Assembly (NCBI RefSeq): GCF_019049285.1
Contig: NZ_JAGMUL010000043.1
Span: 52,327-116,326 of the forward strand
DNA length: 64,000 nt
Source of the DNA: Streptomyces sp. AC550_RSS872
GTDB taxonomy: Bacteria; Actinomycetota; Actinomycetes; Streptomycetales; Streptomycetaceae
Reading direction: 5' to 3'
The position numbers were made by a program, and so were the translations under genes. How positions within the stretch are numbered: position 1 is the first letter of the stretch; each line of letters begins with the position of its first letter. The notes under the pieces were generated by a model. The model searched no databases and had not been told where the DNA came from. It saw only the letters and a program-made list of their open reading frames with translations. Positions 57,384 through 64,000 of this stretch are shown here, one piece after another.

Positions 57384-57421
57384 TTAACGTATGCGAAACA
57401 AATGGGTCACGCCCGAGAAAT
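57384..57421 (+). promoter_or_regulatory. GlnR-binding box upstream of glnA
   Basis: Four half-sites with 11-bp spacing: TTAAC (57384-57388), GAAAC (57395-57399), GTCAC (57406-57410) and GAAAT (57417-57421), each separated by 6 bp. This matches the actinobacterial GlnR consensus (gTnAC-n6-GaAAC repeated), which controls nitrogen genes, about 100 bp before the glnA start. Confidence 0.9.
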
Positions 57422-57517
57422 CACCCGTCCCTAGGGTCGAGGACAGCGTGTGCCACCGCACTGGCCGCACGAACGAACTACCACCCCGGTCGGACGGTCG
57501 GGAGTAGGAGGAGCTGG

Positions 57518-58927
57518 ATGTTCCAGAACGCCGACGAGGCCAAGAAGTTCATCGCGGACAAGGACGTCAAGTTCGTCGACGTCCGTTTCTGCGACCTGCC
57601 GGGCGTCATGCAGCACTTCACGGTGCCCGTCGAGGCGTTCGACCCGGACGAGGAGCTCGCCTTCGACGGATCGTCGATCCGTGGTTTCCAGGCGATCCAC
57701 GAGTCCGACATGGCGCTGCGCGCGGACCTGTCGACCGCCCGGGTCGACCCGTTCCGCCGCGACAAGACCCTCAACATCAACTTCTTCATCCACGACCCGA
57801 TCACGGGCGAGCAGTACTCCCGTGACCCGCGCAACGTGGCGAAGAAGGCCGAGGCCTACCTCGCCTCCACCGGTATCGCGGACACCGCGTACTTCGGTCC
57901 GGAGGCCGAGTTCTACGTCTTCGACAGCGTGCGTTTCGCCACCACGTCGAACGAGTCCTTCTACCACATCGACTCCGAGGCGGGCGCCTGGAACACCGGC
58001 GCCCTCGAGGACAACCGTGGTTACAAGGTCCGCTACAAGGGCGGCTACTTCCCGGTCCCGCCGGTCGACCACTTCGCCGACCTGCGTGCCGAGATCTCCC
58101 TGGAGCTGGACAAGCAGGGCCTGAAGGTCGAGCGCCAGCACCACGAGGTGGGCACCGCCGGCCAGGCCGAGATCAACTACAAGTTCAACACGCTGCTCGC
58201 CGCGGCCGACGACCTTCAGCTCTTCAAGTACATCGTGAAGAACGTCGCCTGGCGCAACGGCAAGACCGCGACCTTCATGCCGAAGCCGATCTTCGGTGAC
58301 AACGGCTCGGGCATGCACGTCCACCAGTCGCTGTGGACCGGCGGCCAGCCGCTGTTCTACGACGAGGCCGGCTACGCGGGCCTGTCGGACACCGCCCGTT
58401 ACTACATCGGCGGCATCCTCAAGCACGCCCCGTCGCTGCTGGCCTTCACCAACCCGACGGTGAACTCGTACCACCGCCTGGTCCCGGGCTTCGAGGCGCC
58501 GATCAACCTGGTGTACTCCCAGCGCAACCGCTCCGCCGCGATGCGTATCCCGATCACGGGCTCCAACCCGAAGGCCAAGCGCGTCGAGTTCCGTGCGCCC
58601 GACTCCTCCGGCAACCCGTACCTGGCCTTCTCGGCCCTGCTGCTCGCGGGCCTGGACGGCATCAAGAACAAGATCGAGCCGGCCGAGCCGATCGACAAGG
58701 ACCTCTACGAGCTGGCTCCCGAGGAGCACGCGGGCGTGGCGCAGGTCCCGACCTCGCTCCCGGCCGTCCTCGACTCGCTCGAGGCCGACCACGAGTTCCT
58801 CCTCCAGGGCGACGTCTTCACGCCGGACCTGATCGAGACGTGGATCGACTACAAGCGCACGAACGAGATCGCTCCGTTGCAGCTGCGTCCGCACCCGCAC
58901 GAGTTCGAGCTGTACTTCGACGTGTGA
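57518..58927 (+). CDS. glnA: Glutamine synthetase type I (GSI-beta)
   Basis: Makes glutamine from glutamate, ammonia and ATP; dodecamer. 469 aa from ATG 57518 with AGGAGGAG upstream. Key features: N-terminal DVRFCDLPGVMQHFTVPV, LAFDGSSIRGFQAIHESDMA, YFGPEAEFYVFDSVRF, GTAGQAEINYKFNTLL, NGSGMHVHQSLW, and the adenylylation site Y397 in KDLYELAPEE, so it is of the GSI-beta (GlnE-regulated) type. Preceded by a GlnR box and followed by a strong terminator. Confidence 0.98.
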   Translation: MFQNADEAKKFIADKDVKFVDVRFCDLPGVMQHFTVPVEAFDPDEELAFDGSSIRGFQAIHESDMALRADLSTARVDPFRRDKTLNINFFIHDPITGEQYSRDPRNVAKKAEAYLASTGIADTAYFGPEAEFYVFDSVRFATTSNESFYHIDSEAGAWNTGALEDNRGYKVRYKGGYFPVPPVDHFADLRAEISLELDKQGLKVERQHHEVGTAGQAEINYKFNTLLAAADDLQLFKYIVKNVAWRNGKTATFMPKPIFGDNGSGMHVHQSLWTGGQPLFYDEAGYAGLSDTARYYIGGILKHAPSLLAFTNPTVNSYHRLVPGFEAPINLVYSQRNRSAAMRIPITGSNPKAKRVEFRAPDSSGNPYLAFSALLLAGLDGIKNKIEPAEPIDKDLYELAPEEHAGVAQVPTSLPAVLDSLEADHEFLLQGDVFTPDLIETWIDYKRTNEIAPLQLRPHPHEFELYFDV

Positions 58928-58967
58928 TCGACACCGTCGACACCGTCGACGCCTGATCCATGCATCG

Positions 58968-59010
58968 CGCCCGCGCCCCCGCTGTCGTACCGACGGCGGG
59001 GGCGCGGGCG
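58968..59010 (+). terminator. Terminator after glnA
   Basis: 20-bp arms (58968-58987 and 58991-59010) starting CGCCCGCGCCCCC, one G-T pair, 3-nt loop, followed by a T-rich TATGTTCTATTCTTTGG. Confidence 0.9.
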
Positions 59011-59052
59011 TATGTTCTATTCTTTGGTTGAGACGACACGGGGGTGGACGGG

Positions 59053-59322
59053 ATGCCGGAGCGCCGCGAACAGGACGACCAGGAGCGCGAGTTCGACCTG
59101 AGGTGGGCGGACGACGCCGAGCACAAGGAGCCCTCGGCGCGGGCCCGGATGCTCGCCGCCCGCTGGAAGGACAACCCGCCCGGTCCGGTGCCGTTCCGGG
59201 CCGAGCCCGATCATGTGGCGCGGCGGCAGCGCCGGTCGGGCTGGGTGTCCACGGCCATCGTGCTCGGCTGCGTCGCCGGGGTGATCGTGCTGCTGGGCTA
59301 CATCAACTTCCGCACGTACTGA
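59053..59322 (+). CDS. Small membrane protein, function unknown
   Basis: 89 aa, MPERREQDDQEREFDLRWAD at the N-terminus, acidic, followed by ARMLAARWKDNPPGPVPFRA and a single C-terminal membrane helix (about 66-85, GWVSTAIVLGCVAGVIVLLG) ending YINFRTY. ATG 59053 is used, GTG 59044 is possible. It precedes the htpX gene by 111 bp on the same strand. No function recognised. Confidence 0.72.
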   Translation: MPERREQDDQEREFDLRWADDAEHKEPSARARMLAARWKDNPPGPVPFRAEPDHVARRQRRSGWVSTAIVLGCVAGVIVLLGYINFRTY

Positions 59323-59433
59323 GACCGGGCGGCCTTTGCCGGCCCTGGGGCCGATCACGACCCGTTCATGGGGGTCACCGGGTGCACACTGGGCAGTGGG
59401 ACGAGTGCCTGAGTGTGCGCGGGGTGATGCGAG

Positions 59434-60351
59434 ATGCAGAGCCGGTTCCGGAGTGACCGGCGGTTGACCGCCCGGATGGGGATCACTCTGGTTTTGCTCG
59501 GGTTGTTGTACGTGGCGTTCATCGCCGCGTTGATCGTGCTGCTGAAGTCCTGGGTGCTGGTCGTGGTCGTGGCGGCGGCGCTGCTGGGGGCGCAGTACTG
59601 GTTCTCCGACCGGGTCGCGCTGTTCGCGATGCGGGGGCGGGTCGTGGAGCGGGAGGAGTTTCCCGAGCTGCACGGGGTCGTCGACCGGCTGTGTGCCCTC
59701 GCCGACATGCCGAAGCCGGTGGTCGCCGTGTCGGACATGGACATGCCGAACGCGTTCGCCACCGGGCGGAATCCCGATCACGCCGTGGTCTGTGTGACCA
59801 CAGGGCTGCTGCGGCGGCTGGAGCCGGACGAATTGGAGGGTGTGCTCGCGCACGAGCTGTCGCATGTGGCGCACAAGGACGTCGCCGTGATCACCGTCGC
59901 CTCGTTCCTCGGGGTGATCGCCGGGCTGATCGTACGGTTCGCCTTCTACTCGCAGCTGTTCGGCGGCGGGCGCCGGGACCAGAACACCGCCGTCGTCTTC
60001 GCCGCCGTCATGGGGGTGTCCGCGGCCGTCTACGCGATCAGCTACCTGCTGATCCGGGCCCTGTCCCGCTACCGGGAGCTGGCCGCCGACCGGGCCGCGG
60101 CGCTGCTCACCGGGCGGCCCTCGGCGCTGGCCTCCGCGCTGACCAAGGTCTCCGGCGACATCGCCCGGATCCCGACCAAGGACCTGCGGACGGCGCAGGC
60201 GTTCAACGCCTTCTACTTCACGCCCGCCCTGGGCCGGGAGCCCGGCGTCGCACGGCTCTTCTCCACCCACCCCAGCCTGGAGCAGCGGCTCGACCAACTG
60301 GGGCGGATCTCCGCCGAGCTGGGCGAGGCGGCGGCTCCCGGAGGGGTGTGA
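59434..60351 (+). CDS. htpX: M48 family zinc metalloprotease, HtpX-like
   Basis: 305-aa membrane protease. Two N-terminal helices (MGITLVLLGLLYVAFIAALI and LLKSWVLVVVVAAALLGA), the zinc motif LAHELSHVAHKDVAVIT (HExxH), a third ligand region in RALSRYRELAADRAAALLTG, and two more hydrophobic segments (SFLGVIAGLIVRFAFYS and MGVSAAVYAISYLLIRA). It degrades damaged membrane proteins. ATG 59434 with GTGATGCGAG before it. The stop is immediately followed by pspAB. Confidence 0.95.
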   Translation: MQSRFRSDRRLTARMGITLVLLGLLYVAFIAALIVLLKSWVLVVVVAAALLGAQYWFSDRVALFAMRGRVVEREEFPELHGVVDRLCALADMPKPVVAVSDMDMPNAFATGRNPDHAVVCVTTGLLRRLEPDELEGVLAHELSHVAHKDVAVITVASFLGVIAGLIVRFAFYSQLFGGGRRDQNTAVVFAAVMGVSAAVYAISYLLIRALSRYRELAADRAAALLTGRPSALASALTKVSGDIARIPTKDLRTAQAFNAFYFTPALGREPGVARLFSTHPSLEQRLDQLGRISAELGEAAAPGGV

Positions 60352-60353
60352 GC

Positions 60354-60938
60354 ATGGGGCTGCTGGACATCCTGTTCGGCCGTACGAAGCCGGTCGCGCC
60401 CGATCTCGACCAGCTCTTCGGGCTGCCGTCGGCCGCGGTGACCCTGGAGGCGTCGGCCGGGTTCCGGCCGACCGGAAGCGGGGCGGTGTGCTTCGCCACG
60501 GTCGAGGGCGCCGTGTTCGAGCAGACGCACCGCGAGGTGCAGGCGCTGCTCGACGCGGACGCCGAGCGCGAGGGGCGGCCGGTGCGGCTGGCCCGGGACG
60601 ACTACGGCTACTCGTGGCTGGTCTCCACCCGCAAGCCCGACGATCTGCCGGAGCTGGTCAACGACCTGCACGCGGTGAACAGCGCGATGGAGGTCAACGG
60701 CTTCGGGCCGCAACTGCTGTGCTCGCTGGCCGGGTTCGAGGACGACGCGGGCAGACGGCTCGCCCTCGTCTACCTCTACAAGCGGGGCACCTTCTACCCG
60801 TTCGCGCCGCTGGCCGGCACCGCGGAACGGCGTGACAACCCGTTGGAGCTGCGGGTGAAGGCGGCCCTCACGAACGACCTGCGGATCGAGCAGGACCTGG
60901 GCCGCTGGTTCCCGCTGTGGGGCGCCCCCGGCCTGTGA
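60354..60938 (+). CDS. pspAB: PspA-associated protein PspAB
   Basis: 194 aa, beginning MGLLDILFGRTKPVAPDLDQ, with the family-typical LFGLPSAAVTLEASAGFRPT, DDYGYSWLVSTRKPDDLPEL and LCSLAGFEDDAGRRLALVYL. PspAB is an actinobacterial protein associated with the Psp response and often encoded beside htpX. ATG 60354 has GGAGGGG 8 bases upstream; the GTG at 60348 is too close to it. The htpX stop is 3 bp upstream, so co-translation is likely. Mechanism unknown. Confidence 0.9.
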   Translation: MGLLDILFGRTKPVAPDLDQLFGLPSAAVTLEASAGFRPTGSGAVCFATVEGAVFEQTHREVQALLDADAEREGRPVRLARDDYGYSWLVSTRKPDDLPELVNDLHAVNSAMEVNGFGPQLLCSLAGFEDDAGRRLALVYLYKRGTFYPFAPLAGTAERRDNPLELRVKAALTNDLRIEQDLGRWFPLWGAPGL

Positions 60939-60949
60939 CCGGGGGCGCC
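60921..60949 (+). terminator. Terminator overlapping the pspAB stop codon
   Basis: 11-bp arms GGCGCCCCCGG (60921-60931) and CCGGGGGCGCC (60939-60949); the pspAB stop codon TGA lies in the loop. Confidence 0.8.
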
Positions 60950-60983
60950 TCGGGCTGCCGACGGGCTACCAGCGGAACTGGTC

Positions 60984-61271
60984 TCACTTGCTCTTCTCGC
61001 GCTCCTGACGACGGGCTTCGAGGGGGCGCTCGCGGCGGTAGCGGCGCTCCCACTTGGCCTGCATGTCACGGCGGTCGCGGTAGGAACGGTAGTCCGCGGG
61101 CGCGGAGCCTCCCGCCGAGGCCCCTCCCCCGGATCCGCCGCTCGGCGCGGAGGCGCTCCGGCCGTATTGCAGGTAGAGGAAGAGCACCGCGACGGCGGCC
61201 AGCCAGTAGAGGTGGTTGTCGAATCCTAAGATCACCAGGACGACGGTCCCGGACATGACGATGGTGCCCAT
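60984..61271 (-). CDS. Small membrane protein, function unknown
   Basis: 95 aa from ATG 61271 (GGAGG 7 bases upstream). Two membrane segments (MGTIVMSGTVVLVILGF and HLYWLAAVAVLFLYLQYG), then a Gly/Ser linker and a charged C-terminus with YRSYRDRRDMQAKWERRYRR. The frame is open to 61712 but the extension is Arg/Pro-rich. No known family. Confidence 0.78.
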   Translation of the reverse strand: MGTIVMSGTVVLVILGFDNHLYWLAAVAVLFLYLQYGRSASAPSGGSGGGASAGGSAPADYRSYRDRRDMQAKWERRYRRERPLEARRQEREKSK

Positions 61272-61513
61272 CACGGGCCTCCGTGAGCGTGGATCGATGC
61301 TGGATCTTGAGCGGTGGACGATGTCCCGACGGGGCGCTGGGGAGGGGCGACGGTCCGTCGATGCGTAGAGACTAGCCCCGAGTCCGCAGGGCGACGCCTG
61401 CCCTGCGCGAAGCGGCGTGAGCTGCTCCGTTACGCGTGTCCAGCGTAGGGATCCGGTCACCGGGGGTGCATCCCCTTTTCCCGTGACCCGGGTGCCGTGC
61501 GCGGCCGCGGTGG

Positions 61514-62863
61514 TCAGACTCCGGGCGCGGCGCTGATCACGCCGGCGCTGACGGCCGCGCCCAGGGTCGTGTGGTCGGCGACGGTCTGGTCGGCGTAGGC
61601 CAGGGCGAACTCGGTGACCGCGCGGTCGAAGGTGTCCGCGCCGCCGAGGTAGCCGGCGATGGCGATACGGTCGCCGGAGCGGGCGTGCGCCCGGGCGAGG
61701 GCGGTGCCGCACAAGCGGGCGTAGGCGAGGAGGTCGTCCGGGCTCATCCCGGCCACGTCGGCGGACCCCTTCATGTCGCGCAGCTGACGCCAGTAGAAGG
61801 CGCGGCCCTGCGGCCCCGACATCCAGCCGAGGAAGATGTCACCGGCCGCCTGCAACAGCCGCTGCCCCGCGACCACGCGGTGGCCGGGGTGGACGTACGG
61901 TCCGCTCGGCAGATGCTCCTCCAGTACGGACGGCCGCGCCTCCTTGAGCTGGAGGAACAGCGGGTCGTCGGTGTCCCGCCCGGCGAGCAGCACGATGAAG
62001 CAGCGCAGGCCGACGCTGCCGACGCCGACGACCTTGCGGGCGGCGTCGACGAAGCGGTAGCGGTCGAGGAGCAGGCGGCGTTCCTCGCAGAGGGTCGAGC
62101 GGTAGTCGCTGAAGATCTTGCGCAGCGAGGCCATGTCGGACATGCCCGCGGGTTCCAGGAGCGGCGGGTCGTGGATGATGCGGCGGCGGCCGTCGACGAC
62201 CTCGGTCAGCCGGTCGAAGGCCCGCAGGCTGGTGCGGCGGCGGGCGCGGCCCAGGCTGGCCTCCGCGCGGCGGCGGTCGCGGGCGGAGCGGACCAGGGGC
62301 AGAAGCTGCTCGGCCTGGATGCTCGTGTACCAGACGTCGAGTTCGCCGCGCCGGGCCAGTCGCCGCATGGTGGTGCGGTACGCCGCCACGGCCGCGAGGG
62401 CCGCGCGGCCGGCCTTGGCGTCCGGGTGGCCGATCTCGCGGGCGGCCACGGCGACCGAGGTGGCGAGCCGTTTGACGTCCCACTCGAACGGCCCGCAGAA
62501 CGTCTCGTCGAAGTCGTTCAGGTCGAAGAGCAGGGAGCGCTCCGGGGAGGCGTACAGGCCGAAGTTGAGCAGATGGGCGTCGCCGCAGAGCTGCACGGTG
62601 AGGCCTGTGTGCGGGGCGGCGGCGAGGTCGGCGGCCATCACGGCGGCGGCGCCGCGCAGGAACGCCAAGGGGGACGCCGCCATCCGGCCGTACCGGATCG
62701 GCAGCAGCTCCGGCAGCCGGTCACGGCCCTGGCGTTCGAGTACGGCGACGGGGTCGGGGCGGTCGACGGAGGGGACCCAGGCGGCGTGTGCGGAGCGGGC
62801 GACCAGCTTGCGGGCCGTCTTGCCGCGCAGGGCCCGGTCGGCAGGGGTGGCGGGGGTCGTCAT
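61514..62863 (-). CDS. DUF2252 domain protein
   Basis: 449 aa. Characteristic opening ADRALRGKTARKLVARSAHA, LLPIRYGRMAASPLAFLRGA, LTVQLCGDAHLLNFGLYASP, LLFDLNDFDETFCGPFEWDV and AFYWRQLRDMKGSADVAGMS. The GDAHLxNFG and DFD motifs resemble kinase/phosphotransferase catalytic sites, so a protein or aminoglycoside kinase-like fold has been suggested for such families; function unknown. ATG 62863 is used; ATG 62953 with a closer GGGAGG is an alternative adding 30 residues. Confidence 0.9.
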   Translation of the reverse strand: MTTPATPADRALRGKTARKLVARSAHAAWVPSVDRPDPVAVLERQGRDRLPELLPIRYGRMAASPLAFLRGAAAVMAADLAAAPHTGLTVQLCGDAHLLNFGLYASPERSLLFDLNDFDETFCGPFEWDVKRLATSVAVAAREIGHPDAKAGRAALAAVAAYRTTMRRLARRGELDVWYTSIQAEQLLPLVRSARDRRRAEASLGRARRRTSLRAFDRLTEVVDGRRRIIHDPPLLEPAGMSDMASLRKIFSDYRSTLCEERRLLLDRYRFVDAARKVVGVGSVGLRCFIVLLAGRDTDDPLFLQLKEARPSVLEEHLPSGPYVHPGHRVVAGQRLLQAAGDIFLGWMSGPQGRAFYWRQLRDMKGSADVAGMSPDDLLAYARLCGTALARAHARSGDRIAIAGYLGGADTFDRAVTEFALAYADQTVADHTTLGAAVSAGVISAAPGV

Positions 62864-63155
62864 GGGCAGACGGTCCTGTGTACGGCCTCCCGGTGCGCCC
62901 GGTATGGGTACGGCCTCCCCGTTGACCGGCCTTCGTATGCCCTGCCTGCCCATCGCGCCTCCCGCCGCCACGCCCGCTCGGGGCGAGGTCCGTCGCCTCC
63001 TGATCGCAGTGAAGGCGGGGCAGGGGGTGGACGCATGCCGGGTACGGCGAACGGGTGACGGGGTGACGGTGCGGGCGGGGCCGTTGTCAGTGGGGTCGGG
63101 GAGGATGCGGTCACCGGTGCGTGACGGGTGGAGGCCGCGATGGGTGGAGGTCGGG

Positions 63156-64000
63156 ATGGGTCGTGACGGGCTGCGGTACGTCGGGGTGGCGGAGCGACGC
63201 GCTCGGCTGGGGGTGCGGCATCGGCTGGCCGGAGCGGCGCGGGCGGGGAGCCCGCAGGAGGTCGCCGACTCGCTCGTCGCGCTGCACGGGACCGATCCGG
63301 CGACGGTGTACCTGGCCGTGGGGGCGCGGCTGGCGGAGCCCGCGAAGACCGTCGCGGAGACCGAGCGGGCGTTGTACGTGGAGCGGGCGCTGGTCCGGAT
63401 GCACGGCATGCGGCACACCGTGTTCGTCTTCCCCACCCGTCTGACGGCCGTCGTGCACGCCTCGACCGGCCTCGCGGTCGCCGCGCGGGAGCGGGCCTCG
63501 CTGGTCAAGCAGATGGCGACGGCGGGGGCGCCGGACGCGGCCTGGCTGGCGGAGGTCGAGGCGTCGACGCTGACCGCGCTCGCGCGACGCGGACAGGCCA
63601 CGGCGGCCGAACTCGCCGAGGACGAGCCGCGGTTGCGCGAGCAGTTCGTGTACGCGGCCGGCAAGAGCTACGAGGGGCTGCACACCGTCTCGACGCGGCT
63701 GCTGCGGGTGCTGGGCGTCGAGGGGAAGGTGGTGCGGGGGCGGCCGCTGGGCTCCTGGACGTCCTCGCAGTTCCGGTGGGCACCGGCGCCCGAACACCCC
63801 GAGCTGGACGTCGCCGGGGCACAGGCGGAGCTGCTGCGGAACTGGCTCGCGGCATGCGGGCCGGCGACCGAGGCCGATCTCAAGTGGTGGACGGGGTGGC
63901 GGGTCACCGAGGTGCGCCGCGCGCTGGCCGCGATGGGGGCACAGGCCGTCTCCCTCGACGAGGGGACGGGGTACGTCGTCGACGGCGACCTCGATGCGGT
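63156..64000 (+). CDS. Winged-helix DNA-binding protein, AlkZ/DUF1006-like (partial, C-terminus outside window)
   Basis: 281 codons visible. Starts MGRDGLRYVGVAERRARLG with GGAGG upstream. Typical HTH_42 features: VADSLVALHGTDPATVYLAV, LVRMHGMRHTVFVFPTRLTA, GQATAAELAEDEPRLREQF and the motif GPATEADLKWWTGWRVTEVR near the visible end. Family members such as AlkZ/AlkX are DNA glycosylases acting on crosslinks or alkylated bases; whether this one is active cannot be told here. Divergent from the DUF2252 gene. Confidence 0.9.
   Translation, partial: MGRDGLRYVGVAERRARLGVRHRLAGAARAGSPQEVADSLVALHGTDPATVYLAVGARLAEPAKTVAETERALYVERALVRMHGMRHTVFVFPTRLTAVVHASTGLAVAARERASLVKQMATAGAPDAAWLAEVEASTLTALARRGQATAAELAEDEPRLREQFVYAAGKSYEGLHTVSTRLLRVLGVEGKVVRGRPLGSWTSSQFRWAPAPEHPELDVAGAQAELLRNWLAACGPATEADLKWWTGWRVTEVRRALAAMGAQAVSLDEGTGYVVDGDLDA

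Noticed and set aside
58928..58950. Short repeat TCGACACCG between glnA stop and terminator
   Set aside because: Only two and a half copies of 9 bp; likely simple slippage without further support.
1..64000. tRNA, rRNA, tmRNA and CRISPR arrays
   Set aside because: No cloverleaf-like conserved tRNA boxes, rRNA segments or spaced direct repeats were noticed by eye; not exhaustively computed.

Overview
The window is a stretch of chromosome from a high-GC actinomycete, almost certainly a Streptomyces. GC content is very high and strongly biased at third codon positions, GTG starts and 4-bp ATGA/GTGA overlaps are common, and the gene content is typical of the genus: bcc-aa3 respiratory genes, an ECF sigma factor with a C-terminal extension, GSI glutamine synthetase under a GlnR box, PspA-associated PspAA/PspAB, and NsdA-like and WYL regulators. 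From memory the gene order resembles the Streptomyces coelicolor SCO2148-SCO2205 neighbourhood; this was not checked against a database. No transposase, phage gene, CRISPR array, tRNA or rRNA was seen, so this looks like conserved core chromosome.

Layout. 1-8.6 kb: respiration on the minus strand, with ctaE-qcrC-qcrA-qcrB (qcrB runs off the window) and ctaC-ctaD-ctaF, separated by a receiver-like protein and an L,D-transpeptidase lipoprotein. 8.9-15.6 kb: a cysteine desulfurase-TusA fusion, an adenosine-kinase-like sugar kinase, a large anchored protein of unknown function, an ErpA-type Fe-S protein and nadA (an Fe-S enzyme). 15.8-17.4 kb: a DGPF protein and its ECF42-type sigma factor. 17.4-22.7 kb: an RND exporter and a two-component system whose kinase and regulator genes are bridged by two micro-ORFs. 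23-27 kb: pspA-pspAA, a DUF3043 membrane protein, a methyltransferase that may start at CTG, and an HtrA-like lipoprotein protease. 27-33 kb: cobU, cobT and cobS for the late steps of cobalamin synthesis, interleaved with a methyltransferase, a rhomboid-like protein and another membrane protein. 33-42.4 kb: pepA and the pyruvate dehydrogenase genes (lpdA, two-lipoyl E2, GntR regulator, aceE). 42.6-53 kb: WYL regulator, DUF4240, FemAB-like transferase, PGRP amidase, MarP-like protease, GNAT, epimerase, FAD oxidoreductase and an NsdA-like regulator. 53.3-55.5 kb: lipB and lipA, which make the lipoyl cofactor needed by the E2. 56-59 kb: DUF4191, RDD and glnA. 59-64 kb: HtpX-PspAB, small membrane proteins, DUF2252 and the start of an AlkZ-like winged-helix protein.

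Themes. Respiration plus pyruvate oxidation plus lipoate synthesis form one metabolic group; Fe-S assembly and users form another. Envelope maintenance recurs throughout (L,D-transpeptidase, PspA/PspAA, HtrA, FemAB, amidase, MarP, HtpX/PspAB).

The points most worth a second look are the stair of three ATGA overlaps through two micro-ORFs between kinase and response regulator; two long inverted-repeat elements with the same 28-29 bp ends; a family of short intergenic repeats; a perfect 21-bp palindrome over the ctaE start codon; a perfect 17-bp palindrome upstream of aceE beside a GntR gene; and three GTC-N5-GAC boxes upstream of nadA. All calls come from reading the sequence only.
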